A stretch of DNA of 64,000 bases, from the NCBI GenBank assembly GCA_934351835.1, contig CAKRJP010000002.1, forward strand, positions 140,403-204,402, given 5' to 3'. The translations under genes and the position numbers were made by a program. The first letter of the stretch is position 1. Each line of letters begins with the position of its first letter. The DNA is from an uncultured Lachnospiraceae bacterium (GTDB taxonomy: Bacteria > Bacillota > Clostridia > Lachnospirales > Lachnospiraceae). The notes beneath the pieces were generated by a model that saw nothing but the letters and a program-made list of their open reading frames with translations, did not search any database and was not told where the DNA came from. Shown here piece by piece: positions 9,201 through 16,918 of this stretch.

Positions 9201-11301
9201 GATACTCAGTTACATTATCTGGAATGAACATCCACAGATACTGACTCGTATACCAGATATTCTTCTTTTCATTATGAAGTGCGACAGGAATTACCTGGCC
9301 TTTTTTATCTACAGGTAATGTAAAATTGAATTTCCATCCACCTGCCGGATCTGCCTCTCCATTCACAATTGTACTTGTTAACACATCATCTTTTGATCCG
9401 AGAGAGATTTTATCAAAAGATGTGTTTTTTGTAGAAATGGTAATGTTTAACTCATTATCGGATAACTCTACCTCAGACTCTGACACTTTAAACATCGGGA
9501 ACTCAACACCGTCCGATTTTACAACTTTTACTTTATATCCTGTTACAGTCGGTGCTGTAGGAAGTTTTACCGTTGCGGTATTCGATGTGACAGTCGTTCC
9601 TGTCTCGTCTTTGATCACGCAGCGATACTGCCGGCCTGACATTCCCTCTTCCATTGTAAAGCTATACGCCGCTGTCTTTGCAGAATCTCCCGTACATTCT
9701 GCCCAATTTGTTCCATCTGTACTGTACTGCCACTGATAGTTGAGTGTCATTCCTTCATCACCGGTTGCTGCTACTTCCAGACTGACTTCAGTTCCTTTTC
9801 CTGTAATAATTGTGGCTTCTGGCTGCTTTGTGATGGTGATAGACGTAGGTTTCTTAAACTCATCCAATGCAGGAAGCTTAAAGGCCAGCGAACTGCTTGT
9901 GCTGAACTTCTTGGTTTTTCCATTTCTTGGCACAAAATGAACCTCGCCGCCTGCCATAGATAATGGTACAGTAAAGCTGAATTTTTCCAGATTTGCTGTT
10001 GTATCTATTTCACCCATCAACAATGGTTCTTTTGTCTCATCGCCCTTACTTCCTATATAAATGGCATCATATGTAAAACTTCCACTGGATGCCGGCTGTA
10101 CCCAGACAGATACCTCAATCTGACTTCCTTTAATCGTTGCCTGTGATTTCCCGATTTTAAGCATCGTATATGCCTGCCCCGGTTTCTTTGCGTCGTCGCT
10201 GGCATAGATTGCAGTGATTTCACCTGATGAAGTGTAATCTTCCTTTTCAGTCTTAATATCAATCTTAACCTCATTCGAAATCATTTCTTTTCCAAGGCTG
10301 TCTTTTACTACACAACGGTACTGTCCTGCCAGTTTTTCTTCCATTGTGAAACTATACTCGGCAGTCTTGGCGCTATCCTCTGCACAGTCCGTCCAGTTTG
10401 TTCCATCAGCACTGTACTGCCACTGGTAGCTGAGGCCTGTTCCTTCAGCACCCACAAACAATTTTGCAGTCTCACCAGTTTTCACATTGACCGACTGTGG
10501 CTGCTCCGTGATCTGGAGCTCTACAATTTTCTGAAACCAACTTAACTCCGGAATCTTTAAAGCAAGTGAACTTTTCGTGCTAAATACCTGAGTCCTCTTA
10601 TTTCTTGGAACAAAATGGATTTCCTTACCAGCACTTTCTTTCGAAATAGAAAACTCATATTTTTGTTTCCCATTTTCAGTAGTTCCTCGTATCAAAGGTT
10701 CTTTTGTTTCATCATCCTTACTTCCTATATAAATAGCATCATATGTAAAATTCCCACTGGACGCCGGATTTACCCACATGGCAATCCTCAGTTTATCCCC
10801 ATCTATAATTCCCTGCGACTGTGCAATAGAGAACATACTATACGGATTACCCGGTTTGTTTTCATCATCACTGGCATAGATTGCCGTCACACCACCCGTC
10901 GCAGTCGCTGCACCGGCATCTTGCACGTCGATTTCTTCTGCCGACTGCTCTTTAATCTCAGATACTGTATTCTCCTGGCTTGCAGTCACTGTGCTTCCGG
11001 CATTCGCCTTTGCTCCTGTATTTTCAGTATTTCCGGCATTTTCATTGCCTGTTACAGTATTTGCACCTGCATTCTCCTGTTCACCCGCAGATGTCCCATT
11101 TTCTGTGGAACCTGCTGTTCCATTTTCTTCTGCATTTCCGGGGTTTTCACTTTCCGTTGGCGTGTTCTGGCCTTCCTCTGCTACTTCTTCCTGTGCCGCT
11201 ACTTCTGAATCCATCGCATAGGTTCTTGTGTAGGACAACGGAGAAACTGCCATTGAAAATGCCAGAAATAATGCAAGATACTTTACACTTTTTCTCTTCA
11301 T
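6259..11301 (-). CDS. Giant secreted multidomain receptor (repeat domains, Ig-like domains, partial binding-protein lobe)
   Basis: A 1,680-residue exported protein, first gene after the cobalamin riboswitch. Residues 1-29 look like a signal peptide. Residues 35-135 are a low-complexity Glu/Asn/Gly/Thr linker. Eight copies of a ~100-residue beta-rich domain follow at about 137-251, 360-480, 586-695, 708-812, 822-938, 962-1078, 1092-1197 and 1262-1358. Typical internal marks are S/A-MFK near the start, YDxxYxGxxxD in the middle and a K/S-WxxR/K strand near the end. Two Ig-like domains (about 258-350 and 487-580) share YQWQYSxDGTNW and QYRCV. Residues 1380-1672 resemble the N-terminal lobe of the neighbouring binding protein (EIMGLTYQSETKLEYAQYFK), with a Lys-rich insert at 1430-1465, but the second lobe is missing. 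I see no LPXTG anchor. The repeats recall NEAT-like or Tp47-C-like ligand-binding domains; that assignment is a guess. Probably captures a corrinoid at the cell surface. Confidence 0.85.
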   Translation of the reverse strand: MKRKSVKYLALFLAFSMAVSPLSYTRTYAMDSEVAAQEEVAEEGQNTPTESENPGNAEENGTAGSTENGTSAGEQENAGANTVTGNENAGNTENTGAKANAGSTVTASQENTVSEIKEQSAEEIDVQDAGAATATGGVTAIYASDDENKPGNPYSMFSIAQSQGIIDGDKLRIAMWVNPASSGNFTYDAIYIGSKDDETKEPLIRGTTENGKQKYEFSISKESAGKEIHFVPRNKRTQVFSTKSSLALKIPELSWFQKIVELQITEQPQSVNVKTGETAKLFVGAEGTGLSYQWQYSADGTNWTDCAEDSAKTAEYSFTMEEKLAGQYRCVVKDSLGKEMISNEVKIDIKTEKEDYTSSGEITAIYASDDAKKPGQAYTMLKIGKSQATIKGSQIEVSVWVQPASSGSFTYDAIYIGSKGDETKEPLLMGEIDTTANLEKFSFTVPLSMAGGEVHFVPRNGKTKKFSTSSSLAFKLPALDEFKKPTSITITKQPEATIITGKGTEVSLEVAATGDEGMTLNYQWQYSTDGTNWAECTGDSAKTAAYSFTMEEGMSGRQYRCVIKDETGTTVTSNTATVKLPTAPTVTGYKVKVVKSDGVEFPMFKVSESEVELSDNELNITISTKNTSFDKISLGSKDDVLTSTIVNGEADPAGGWKFNFTLPVDKKGQVIPVALHNEKKNIWYTSQYLWMFIPDNVTEYPTDTDSIKTIAGGTGDKYSAFNIKSSKTILKNNKVIVTLNVEGNKWTKLYQGAQADKDKSSFVTGTYDLGKNVTTFTFSLDADKQGMNIPVTPGSDSGWFSYARDLFINIPNLENKPNTTENGVYDLYGSAYPTNNYASLSFERESKVTINGDTATVTLVTQAANYDKIYIGDVADDDAVKDKNAVTAEDRSDIYNSYRSFTFKIPTADLGKEIKYVVHNKKSNTWSDKQSAFFINGILPKIGEIKDPDPDPTPGEDTKAPADGIYSTTVETGAAMFKVVDAVLTSKNGKMTALITLSGVGYDYLYMGSAEDAEKANENSWIKYQGTKEYTDASGATKTGGQYEIPVEALDKEIAVASRSESKKTWYDRTLTFSSKDLKKTGDIPSADTGIPADGVYTIEASTNASMFKVVKVVLTVKNGKVSAAISLSGTGYDYLYAGTAEDAAKAEKAAWAGYTVNSDGKYTYTIPVSSLTEVLNVASHSERQNKWYDREITFDLSTLTKISDLPTDDGKDDSTKPSTPSKPGNQGTKVPSNNGKADKESKYESDTSGSTGHVNNATTLKDGVYTPDRFTWSGGSGRVKIYCNKVTVTNGQAYATLIFSSDHYQYVKANGNIYYTTKGGGQATVVIPIELNKNNKILGMTDKMSVAHEIAYNIFVYLAAAANGSAAAANANTNKTLDEKAPEIMGLTYQSETKLEYAQYFKIYHYDQGITLLEVDMTKDTARDPEKLAKQAKKDSKKTEKASKKSKKSKKNKKSDSKNSKSKLTAVEEEAGTSSDDGNGVSESELATKLYKGNIVKYLLVPENVEVPVGLDQEMIIVKMPNNKAYAGTNDILRMMDKLGLTDKVSAVGMKKKDCKLSSVADKIKTGKDAEVMYAGKTTNLKMKTLVKQDTNLVILPENILPRENQKLSVSKQTKRYEKLTEKLALLGITAVVDRSADEKEELAKAEWIKVYGVLFGCEDQANKMFVQTVKQKESQEKK

Positions 11302-11382
11302 TTTTTCCTCCTGCCTGTCTCAATTTTCAGCAAACTATAACTATACGGGAAATAAATTGAAATGTGTCCAAAAAGACATACG

Positions 11383-11417
11383 AAAAAAAGCAAAAATCTT
11401 AGGACTTAAGATCTTTG
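11383..11417 (-). terminator. Expression-platform terminator of the cobalamin riboswitch
   Basis: On the minus strand an 11-bp stem (11407-11417 with 11391-11401, one G-T pair) with a 5-nt loop is followed by a run of Ts (11383-11389). It lies between the aptamer and the ribosome site of the giant receptor gene, so ligand binding would favour premature termination. Confidence 0.8.
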
Positions 11418-11478
11418 AACTGTTACTTTTTCGGTACAATCAATTACTCGTGATCTGGAATATACATTCCCCGCACCA

Positions 11479-11665
11479 ACGACCGGCAGGTTTCCTGACT
11501 CACAAATCTCATATAGAACACCTTCCCAGTTTTACCCAGTGGCTGTGGTCACTCACTTGTTCTATATATTTTGCTCACAGTGACGAGTTCGTACAGGATT
11601 TCCACCTGTTTCCCTTTTACCTGATATTCTATGGATGATTCTTCTATAGATATCAGCACCGAACG
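11479..11665 (-). promoter_or_regulatory. Cobalamin (adenosylcobalamin-type) riboswitch
   Basis: The minus strand shows the conserved blocks in order: CGGTGC (11656-11661), AAAGGGAA then CAGGTGGAAATCCTG, CACTGTGA, the B12 box GCCACTGGG (core 11537-11543), TGGGAAGG, and the closing GTCAGGAAACCTGCCGG (ending about 11484). This is the cobalamin riboswitch aptamer, about 185 nt long. With the terminator at 11383-11417 it would shut off the downstream uptake operon when corrinoid is plentiful. It is the main reason for assigning the four-gene ABC/receptor operon to B12 or related corrinoids. The remaining sequence 11302-11382 is leader with the ribosome site GGAGG before the receptor start; 11666-11750 is AT-rich. 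Confidence 0.95.
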
Positions 11666-11750
11666 TTCTTATTTATAATATCGCTGTTACTATACCATTT
11701 CATCTTATGAAAGTCAATAAAACCCGGTCATCCATCTATACTTCCAACCA

Positions 11751-13124
11751 TCAATTCAACTTCACATTCAGGTAGCTTCTTCCCGACAATGTCTTATTGA
11801 ATACGATGCTTAATATGATAATCATCGTTCCGATTGCAAATCCGATTCCATTGAATAATGCCGTCAAAAACAAAAGCTGCATCCGCATGAACTTGAGTGC
11901 ATATCCCAGTTCGAAGTTTGGCTGTGTGTAGTTTGCCACTGCCACAAATGCCATTGCAAGCATCACTTCTGAGTTAAACCACCCGGATGATACCGAGAAT
12001 TCTCCCATAACCAGACCGGCGATGACGCTGAGTGGCGTACTCAACATACTTGGCGTGTTCAGCGCAGCAAGTCTCAATCCGTCGATCGCGATTTCCAGGA
12101 TAAATAACTGATACACCAACGGTACATTTACCACATCTTTGACTTTCACAAATGTAAACATCTCCGGAATCCAGTCCGGATTCTGCATAAAAAGAAGATA
12201 CAACGGTGTCAGGAAAACGGTCATGATTGTAATAAAACTTCTCGCTACTTTCAGGTAAATGTTCGTCAGTGTCGGAAAATAGTAATCGTTCGCTTCCTCG
12301 ATCATATCCATAATAGACGTTGGCAGGATCATTGCCGATGGGGAATTGTCCACCAGAAGAACTACTTTTCCCTCCAACAGACACGCCGTCGCCGTATCCG
12401 GGCGCTCTGTAAATTTAAATTTTGGAAATGGATTGAACCATTTTCGCTTAAATAATTCTTCCGCAAGACTCTGCTGGTTCATGCGGAGGGCATCTACTTT
12501 TATCTTATGCATCCGTCCCCGCAGATTTTCAAGAAGTTCCTGGTCCACCCGGTCCTCCATATAGCAGATTGCCACATCTGTTCTGGAGCTTTCCCCAATC
12601 TCCAGCATTTCCATCACAAGATGCGGGTCTCTGATCCGGCGACGCATCATCGCTGTATTAAATACGATTGTTTCCACAAATCCATCTCTGGACCCCCGAA
12701 GAGACTTGTCTTTATCCGGCTCTTCCACGCTTCTTGCCGGATAAGTTCTACAATCGATTGCCAGACATTCCTCATACCCGTCCACAAACAGACAGGTTAC
12801 ACCGGAAAGCATATTTTTCAGAACCTGATCATAATTTTTCAGAACATCCACCTCTACATACGGAATGTGTGAAATTGAAAATTCCTCTGCCGTCTCCGGC
12901 ATCTGATCCTCCGTCACTTTCAAGAGACTGTCCATAATCTTTAACATCGTCTCGTCTTTCGTAAAGCCGTCCACAAAATAAAACGATGAACGTTTTCCTC
13001 CTATCATAAGTTCTCTCTGCACCAGATCAAAACTGTTCTGGATCGGCAGCAGTTCTTCCATCATAGATTCTATCTCATCGATTGTTCCCTTAATCTTTTT
13101 CGTAATAATTTTCTGTGATGACAT
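11751..13124 (-). CDS. Spore germination protein, GerA/SpoVAF family
   Basis: The 457-residue product has the two-part GerA layout. A hydrophilic N-terminal half (about residues 1-280) includes SSFYFVDGF and the DVAICYMEDRVD strand. A membrane half has about five segments with the family motifs ERPDTATACLLEGKV and LVDNSPSAMILP. Members sit in the inner spore membrane and act in nutrient sensing (GerAA) or in dipicolinate release (SpoVAF). The FxxDGF motif and the absence of gerB/gerC neighbours favour SpoVAF, but no spoVA genes are adjacent. The frame is open to 13274; the ATG at 13124 is chosen because GGAGG lies 6 nt before it and the upstream part overlaps a terminator. Confidence 0.87.
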   Translation of the reverse strand: MSSQKIITKKIKGTIDEIESMMEELLPIQNSFDLVQRELMIGGKRSSFYFVDGFTKDETMLKIMDSLLKVTEDQMPETAEEFSISHIPYVEVDVLKNYDQVLKNMLSGVTCLFVDGYEECLAIDCRTYPARSVEEPDKDKSLRGSRDGFVETIVFNTAMMRRRIRDPHLVMEMLEIGESSRTDVAICYMEDRVDQELLENLRGRMHKIKVDALRMNQQSLAEELFKRKWFNPFPKFKFTERPDTATACLLEGKVVLLVDNSPSAMILPTSIMDMIEEANDYYFPTLTNIYLKVARSFITIMTVFLTPLYLLFMQNPDWIPEMFTFVKVKDVVNVPLVYQLFILEIAIDGLRLAALNTPSMLSTPLSVIAGLVMGEFSVSSGWFNSEVMLAMAFVAVANYTQPNFELGYALKFMRMQLLFLTALFNGIGFAIGTMIIILSIVFNKTLSGRSYLNVKLN

Positions 13125-13162
13125 GCCATTCCTCCATCTTGCAATATTAAAATTAGCATATA

Positions 13163-13203
13163 CAAAAAAGACGATATTATGCAAAACTGCCACATAATAT
13201 CGT
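13163..13203 (-). terminator. Terminator downstream of dut
   Basis: The minus strand shows ACGATATTATG paired with CATAATATCGT (13171-13203) followed by CTTTTTTGT. It lies between dut and the spore germination gene, so these are separate transcription units. Confidence 0.85.
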
Positions 13204-13236
13204 CCTCCTATCATCATTTTCAATTGATGAAACTTA

Positions 13237-13752
13237 TTATTTTGTTGTGCTGCCAAATCCACCGTTGCGAACATCTGTCACATCGTCATCCAGTGTGATT
13301 CCATATTCAATGAAAATCCCCTGCATAAAACCGGTTCCTTCCGCAATCTCCACGGTCTTTCCTTCATTGCTGTCATTGGTGATCTTTGCGAAAATGTGTC
13401 CCTCATTGTCTGAGTAATAATAGTCACTATCAATGATTCCCACCGTATTGTTAAGCTGCAGGCGGTATTTGAATCCCAGACCACTTCTCGGATACAATTT
13501 TAACACCCAGTTATCTTCCATCTTTGCGCGGATTCCCGTTGGTACTTTCACAGTCTTTCCCGGTTCCAATGTAATAGCTACAGGTGCGTAGAAATCATAT
13601 CCTGCAGACCCTGAAGTTGCTCTCTTGGGAAGCTTGATACTGTCATATACATTCTTAATCTCTTCCTCAGAAGCATCTCCATAAGTATCCAGATATGCCT
13701 CCTTATATTGTTCGTAGCTTACTTTAAAAAACTGTGCAATTCTCTTTGCCAT
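13237..13752 (-). CDS. dut: Deoxyuridine 5'-triphosphate nucleotidohydrolase (dUTPase)
   Basis: Trimeric dUTPase hydrolyses dUTP to dUMP and pyrophosphate, keeping uracil out of DNA and feeding thymidylate synthesis. Of the five motifs I see motif I SGSAGYDFYAP, motif II YPRSGLG, motif III NTVGIIDSDYY with the catalytic Asp, motif IV region GTGFMQGIF, and C-terminal motif V RNGGFGSTTK that closes over the active site. At 171 residues it is about 25 longer than typical owing to an N-terminal extension (residues 1-40) rich in Tyr/Glu; this longer form occurs in clostridia. It sits 15 nt downstream of the ABC ATPase gene and may be co-transcribed with the tryptophan transporter. Confidence 0.93.
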   Translation of the reverse strand: MAKRIAQFFKVSYEQYKEAYLDTYGDASEEEIKNVYDSIKLPKRATSGSAGYDFYAPVAITLEPGKTVKVPTGIRAKMEDNWVLKLYPRSGLGFKYRLQLNNTVGIIDSDYYYSDNEGHIFAKITNDSNEGKTVEIAEGTGFMQGIFIEYGITLDDDVTDVRNGGFGSTTK

Positions 13753-13767
13753 CTCTGTACTCTCCTG

Positions 13768-14541
13768 TTAATTTCCACATTCAATGCTGATTTCATTAAA
13801 CAGTGTTAAAATGTGATCCACGTCTACCTGTTCTTTTTCTTCACCAGATTTATCCAGGATTGCATTTCCCTGATGCATCATAAGAAGTCTGTTTCCATAC
13901 TCCACTGCATATCGAAGATTATGGGTGACCATGATAGTTGTCAGATGTTTCTCCTTTACAATCTTATCCGTCAGCTCCATAATAAGTTCTGCAGTCTTCG
14001 GATCTAACGCCGCGGTATGTTCATCCAGGATCAGGAATTCAATTGGTGTCATAGTCGACATCAAAAGAGCCATCGCCTGGCGCTGTCCGCCGGATAACAC
14101 CCCGACTTTGACATTCATCTTATCTTCCAGTCCAAGATTCAGCTGGCTTAACTGTTCTCTGTAAAATTCTACTCTCGCTCTATTTGTACCACGTCCAAGA
14201 CCATAAGTCTTCCCTTTATTATCCGCAAGAGACATATTTTCCAGGATTGTCATGGATGGGCAGGTACCCATCGCCGGATTCTGGTACACACGGCCAATTT
14301 TCGCACTTCTCTGGTATTCCTTCAACTTGCCGATATCTTTTCCATTCATCAGGATCTGTCCGGAATCCATCGGGATACTTCCACAGATCAGATTCAGCAT
14401 GGAAGTCTTCCCGGAACCATTGCTTCCTACCACCGATACAAATTCGCCGTCTTCTATCTTCAGATTAAATCCATCAAACAGGCACATTTCATTCACTGTT
14501 CCTGGATTATAATACTTCTTAATCCCTTTTAATTCAAGCAT
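13768..14541 (-). CDS. trpZ: Tryptophan ABC transporter, ATP-binding protein
   Basis: The 257-residue ATPase carries Walker A GSNGSGKTS near residue 40, signature LSGGQRQA, Walker B FLILDEHTAALD and the switch His in VTHNL. The Glu-His after the Walker B Asp and the overall sequence match ATPases paired with TrpX/LivH-like permeases. It overlaps the permease gene by 8 nt and forms the third gene of a T-box-controlled transporter operon. The symbol follows the trpXYZ naming used for streptococcal operons; specificity rests on the T-box codon rather than on the protein. Confidence 0.88.
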   Translation of the reverse strand: MLELKGIKKYYNPGTVNEMCLFDGFNLKIEDGEFVSVVGSNGSGKTSMLNLICGSIPMDSGQILMNGKDIGKLKEYQRSAKIGRVYQNPAMGTCPSMTILENMSLADNKGKTYGLGRGTNRARVEFYREQLSQLNLGLEDKMNVKVGVLSGGQRQAMALLMSTMTPIEFLILDEHTAALDPKTAELIMELTDKIVKEKHLTTIMVTHNLRYAVEYGNRLLMMHQGNAILDKSGEEKEQVDVDHILTLFNEISIECGN

Positions 14542-15415
14542 TTGTCTTCACCTTCATCTTTCTGCTACTGCTGACCACCAAAATTACCAGGAATAATACT
14601 GCCGTCACCAGTTTCATCGCCTGTGGCTCAAAACTCTTTAAGGCGATTGCAACACAGGCTTTATAGATGATGGATCCGATCAGAACAGCTGTCGTTGTCT
14701 TTACAAACGATGCTTTCTTAAAGATGCTGGTTCCTATAATCACGCTGGCAAGACCAATGACCATTGCTCCGGTACCCATGGAAATCTCAAATACTCTCTC
14801 TTCCTGTGCAAAGATGCATCCTGCCAGAGAAACAAGTCCGTTGGAAATTGCAAGTCCTAAGATTTTCACATTTCCCTCTGCCTTTGCAAGGGATGTCACC
14901 AGTGTTTCGTTATCTCCGACTGCCCGCAGAAGATATCCTGATTTTGTCTCCATGTACAGATCTAACAGAATCTTGCAGATCAGTGACAGGATTAAAATAA
15001 TGATCAGCGTCGTATATGGTTTTAATGCTTCCGGCATAATCTTCTCAATCATGTCGTTGTGAAAAATGCTTTTCTGTGAAAATAACGGAACATTGGATGT
15101 TCCTGCTATGTAGAGATTCACGGTCCACAATCCCGTCATCATAATGATACCGGAAAGGAGATCTCTTACTTTACACTTTACATGAATCAGACCTGTGCAG
15201 ATTCCTGCAATAATTCCCGCCAGAAATGCTACCGGAAGTGTCAGGTATGGATTCGTGCCTCTGGTAATCAGAGCAGCGGTTACCGCTGCTCCTAACGGGA
15301 AACTTCCATCCACGGTCAGGTCTGGGAAGTCTAATATCTTATAGGTGATATAAAGTCCCAATGCTAATATTCCGTATATTAATCCCTGTTCTATAATTGT
15401 AATTGCAAAACTCAT
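14534..15415 (-). CDS. trpY: Tryptophan ABC transporter, permease
   Basis: The 293-residue membrane protein has about eight to nine hydrophobic segments and belongs to the BPD_transp_2 (branched-chain amino acid/simple sugar) permease group. Marks include GLYITYKILDFPDLTVDGSF near the N-terminus and the cytoplasmic coupling stretch RAVGDNETLVTSLA. It lies between the binding-protein and ATPase genes, 24 nt after the former. The TrpX/TyrX class of importers takes up aromatic amino acids; the leader T-box points to tryptophan. Confidence 0.88.
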   Translation of the reverse strand: MSFAITIIEQGLIYGILALGLYITYKILDFPDLTVDGSFPLGAAVTAALITRGTNPYLTLPVAFLAGIIAGICTGLIHVKCKVRDLLSGIIMMTGLWTVNLYIAGTSNVPLFSQKSIFHNDMIEKIMPEALKPYTTLIIILILSLICKILLDLYMETKSGYLLRAVGDNETLVTSLAKAEGNVKILGLAISNGLVSLAGCIFAQEERVFEISMGTGAMVIGLASVIIGTSIFKKASFVKTTTAVLIGSIIYKACVAIALKSFEPQAMKLVTAVLFLVILVVSSSRKMKVKTNA

Positions 15416-15439
15416 GAATATGCCTCCCGCATATGATTA

Positions 15440-16468
15440 CTATTTTATTTCATCAAAACTTTCTACCGCACTGTCCTTCAGATCACTCGGTACTGTAATG
15501 CCAAGATTCTCTGCGACTTTTGTATTTACATAGAATCCCGGTTCTGTGATCAGTTCAAAGTTCATCTCAGACGCTTTCTTCTCGCCTTTTAATACCTGAG
15601 CTGCCATCTTACCTGTCTGCTCACCAAGAGCTACATAATCAATACCCTCTGCTGCAAGACAACCGATCTTTACCTGCTCGATTTCACTTCCGAATACCGG
15701 AACGCCTTTTTTGTTGGCTTTATCTAAGATTGTCGGGAGTGATGCTACTACAGTGTTATCTGTAAGGTTTGTAATGCAGTCAACTTCACTGATCAGTTCG
15801 TCTGCTGCTAGAGAAATATCTGCAGTAGTTGTGATGGCTTTCTCTACTAATGTAAATCCATAATCATCAACCAGTTCTTTGTATTCTTTGATGGCTGCTA
15901 CAGAGTTCGCTTCACTTGAGGTATACATGATTCCAAGTTTCTTTGCATCCGGAAGCATCTCACGGATCATCTTAAGCTGTGCTTCTACCGGAAGTTTATC
16001 AGAAGTTCCGGTTACTTCTCCTACCGGTTTTCCGTCATCTGTTGCAAGTTCCGCTGCCACAGGATCTGTAATTGCTGTGTAAACCACCGGGATATCGGCA
16101 TCCATAGCTGCATTATAAGCTGTCTGTGCAGATGGTGTTGCAATCGCACAAATAAGGTCTACCTTGTCAGATACAAATGAATTTGCGATCTGTCCTGCAG
16201 TTCCCATATCTGCTGCTGAATTCTTATACTCTACCTTCAGGTTCTTGCCTTCTTCGATTCCTTCGTCTGCCAGTCCCTGTAAGAATCCTTCTCTACAGTT
16301 GTCTAATGAACCGTGCTCTGCAAACTGTGAAATACCGATGGTATAACTTTCGCCTGCACCTGCGGATTTTGTGCTGTCTGTGGAACTGCCGGACTTGCTT
16401 CCGCATCCAACCGCCATTGTCATTACCATTGTTGCTGTTAATAATACTGCTACTACTTTCTTTTTCAT
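15440..16468 (-). CDS. trpX: Tryptophan ABC transporter, substrate-binding lipoprotein
   Basis: The 342-residue product has a lipoprotein signal (AVGC, Cys near residue 22) followed by the two-lobed PF04392-type binding protein: YTIGISQFAEHGSLD at the start of lobe 1, ATPSAQTAYNAA, and TSSEANSVAAIKEYKE in the hinge/lobe-2 region. Proteins of this family bind tryptophan or tyrosine in Firmicutes. It is the first gene after a T-box leader with a Trp specifier, so tryptophan is the best-supported substrate. Confidence 0.88.
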   Translation of the reverse strand: MKKKVVAVLLTATMVMTMAVGCGSKSGSSTDSTKSAGAGESYTIGISQFAEHGSLDNCREGFLQGLADEGIEEGKNLKVEYKNSAADMGTAGQIANSFVSDKVDLICAIATPSAQTAYNAAMDADIPVVYTAITDPVAAELATDDGKPVGEVTGTSDKLPVEAQLKMIREMLPDAKKLGIMYTSSEANSVAAIKEYKELVDDYGFTLVEKAITTTADISLAADELISEVDCITNLTDNTVVASLPTILDKANKKGVPVFGSEIEQVKIGCLAAEGIDYVALGEQTGKMAAQVLKGEKKASEMNFELITEPGFYVNTKVAENLGITVPSDLKDSAVESFDEIK

Positions 16469-16589
16469 TTTTTTGCCCTCGTTTCCTAATTTTTGGTTCT
16501 ACTTCATTAGCCAGAAGCAGATGTTGCTTCGCATCTGTCAGATTAGGAAAGATTCCCGATTCGATTTTTCATACTGCATTTCAGATAAT

Positions 16590-16875
16590 AAAAAAGTCTC
16601 AGATATATAATTATATATCTGAGACGGTAATTATCATAATAATTATCGCGGTACCACTCATATTGACGAATCGTCCACTCTTCCAATGTACTAACATACA
16701 CTCCTGATTGATAACGGGTTCGGTTCCCGACAAGCCATACTCTCAAATGTATAATAATTGATTTCAAGCTGCCCTCGAAAGTCCATTCAATTACTATCTC
16801 CATGCGGCAATCTCACCATCTGCCACTCTCTTTGATCTTGATAAATAATCTACTCTTCTTCCTCAACGGTTTGTT
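16590..16875 (-). promoter_or_regulatory. T-box riboswitch, tryptophan specifier (UGG)
   Basis: On the minus strand stem I contains AGAGAG (AG bulge), GGTGAGATTGCC (distal part) and GAATGGACTTTCGAG. The specifier codon in that last block is TGG at 16783-16785, which pairs with tRNA-Trp. The T-box proper reads GAGTGGTACCGCG (16647-16659). The terminator is a nearly perfect 30-nt palindrome at 16596-16625 followed by TTTTTT. Uncharged tRNA-Trp would stabilise the antiterminator and allow transcription of the transporter. The remaining 16469-16589 is leader sequence without other features. Confidence 0.95.
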
Positions 16876-16889
16876 CTTTGTTGTTTTAC

Positions 16890-16918
16890 ACTTTACACGA
16901 CTAAATTGTTTTTGTCAA
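16890..16918 (-). promoter_or_regulatory. Promoter of the tryptophan T-box operon
   Basis: TTGACA (16913-16918) and TAAAGT (16890-16895) are 17 nt apart on the minus strand. The -35 box lies inside the last codons of folD, so the transporter operon starts within its upstream neighbour. Confidence 0.7.

Noticed and set aside
10615..11360. Several long plus-strand frames opposite the start of the giant receptor gene
   Set aside because: They are products of the low-complexity Glu/Asn/Thr linker read backwards and cross the receptor's start; no start signals or homology.
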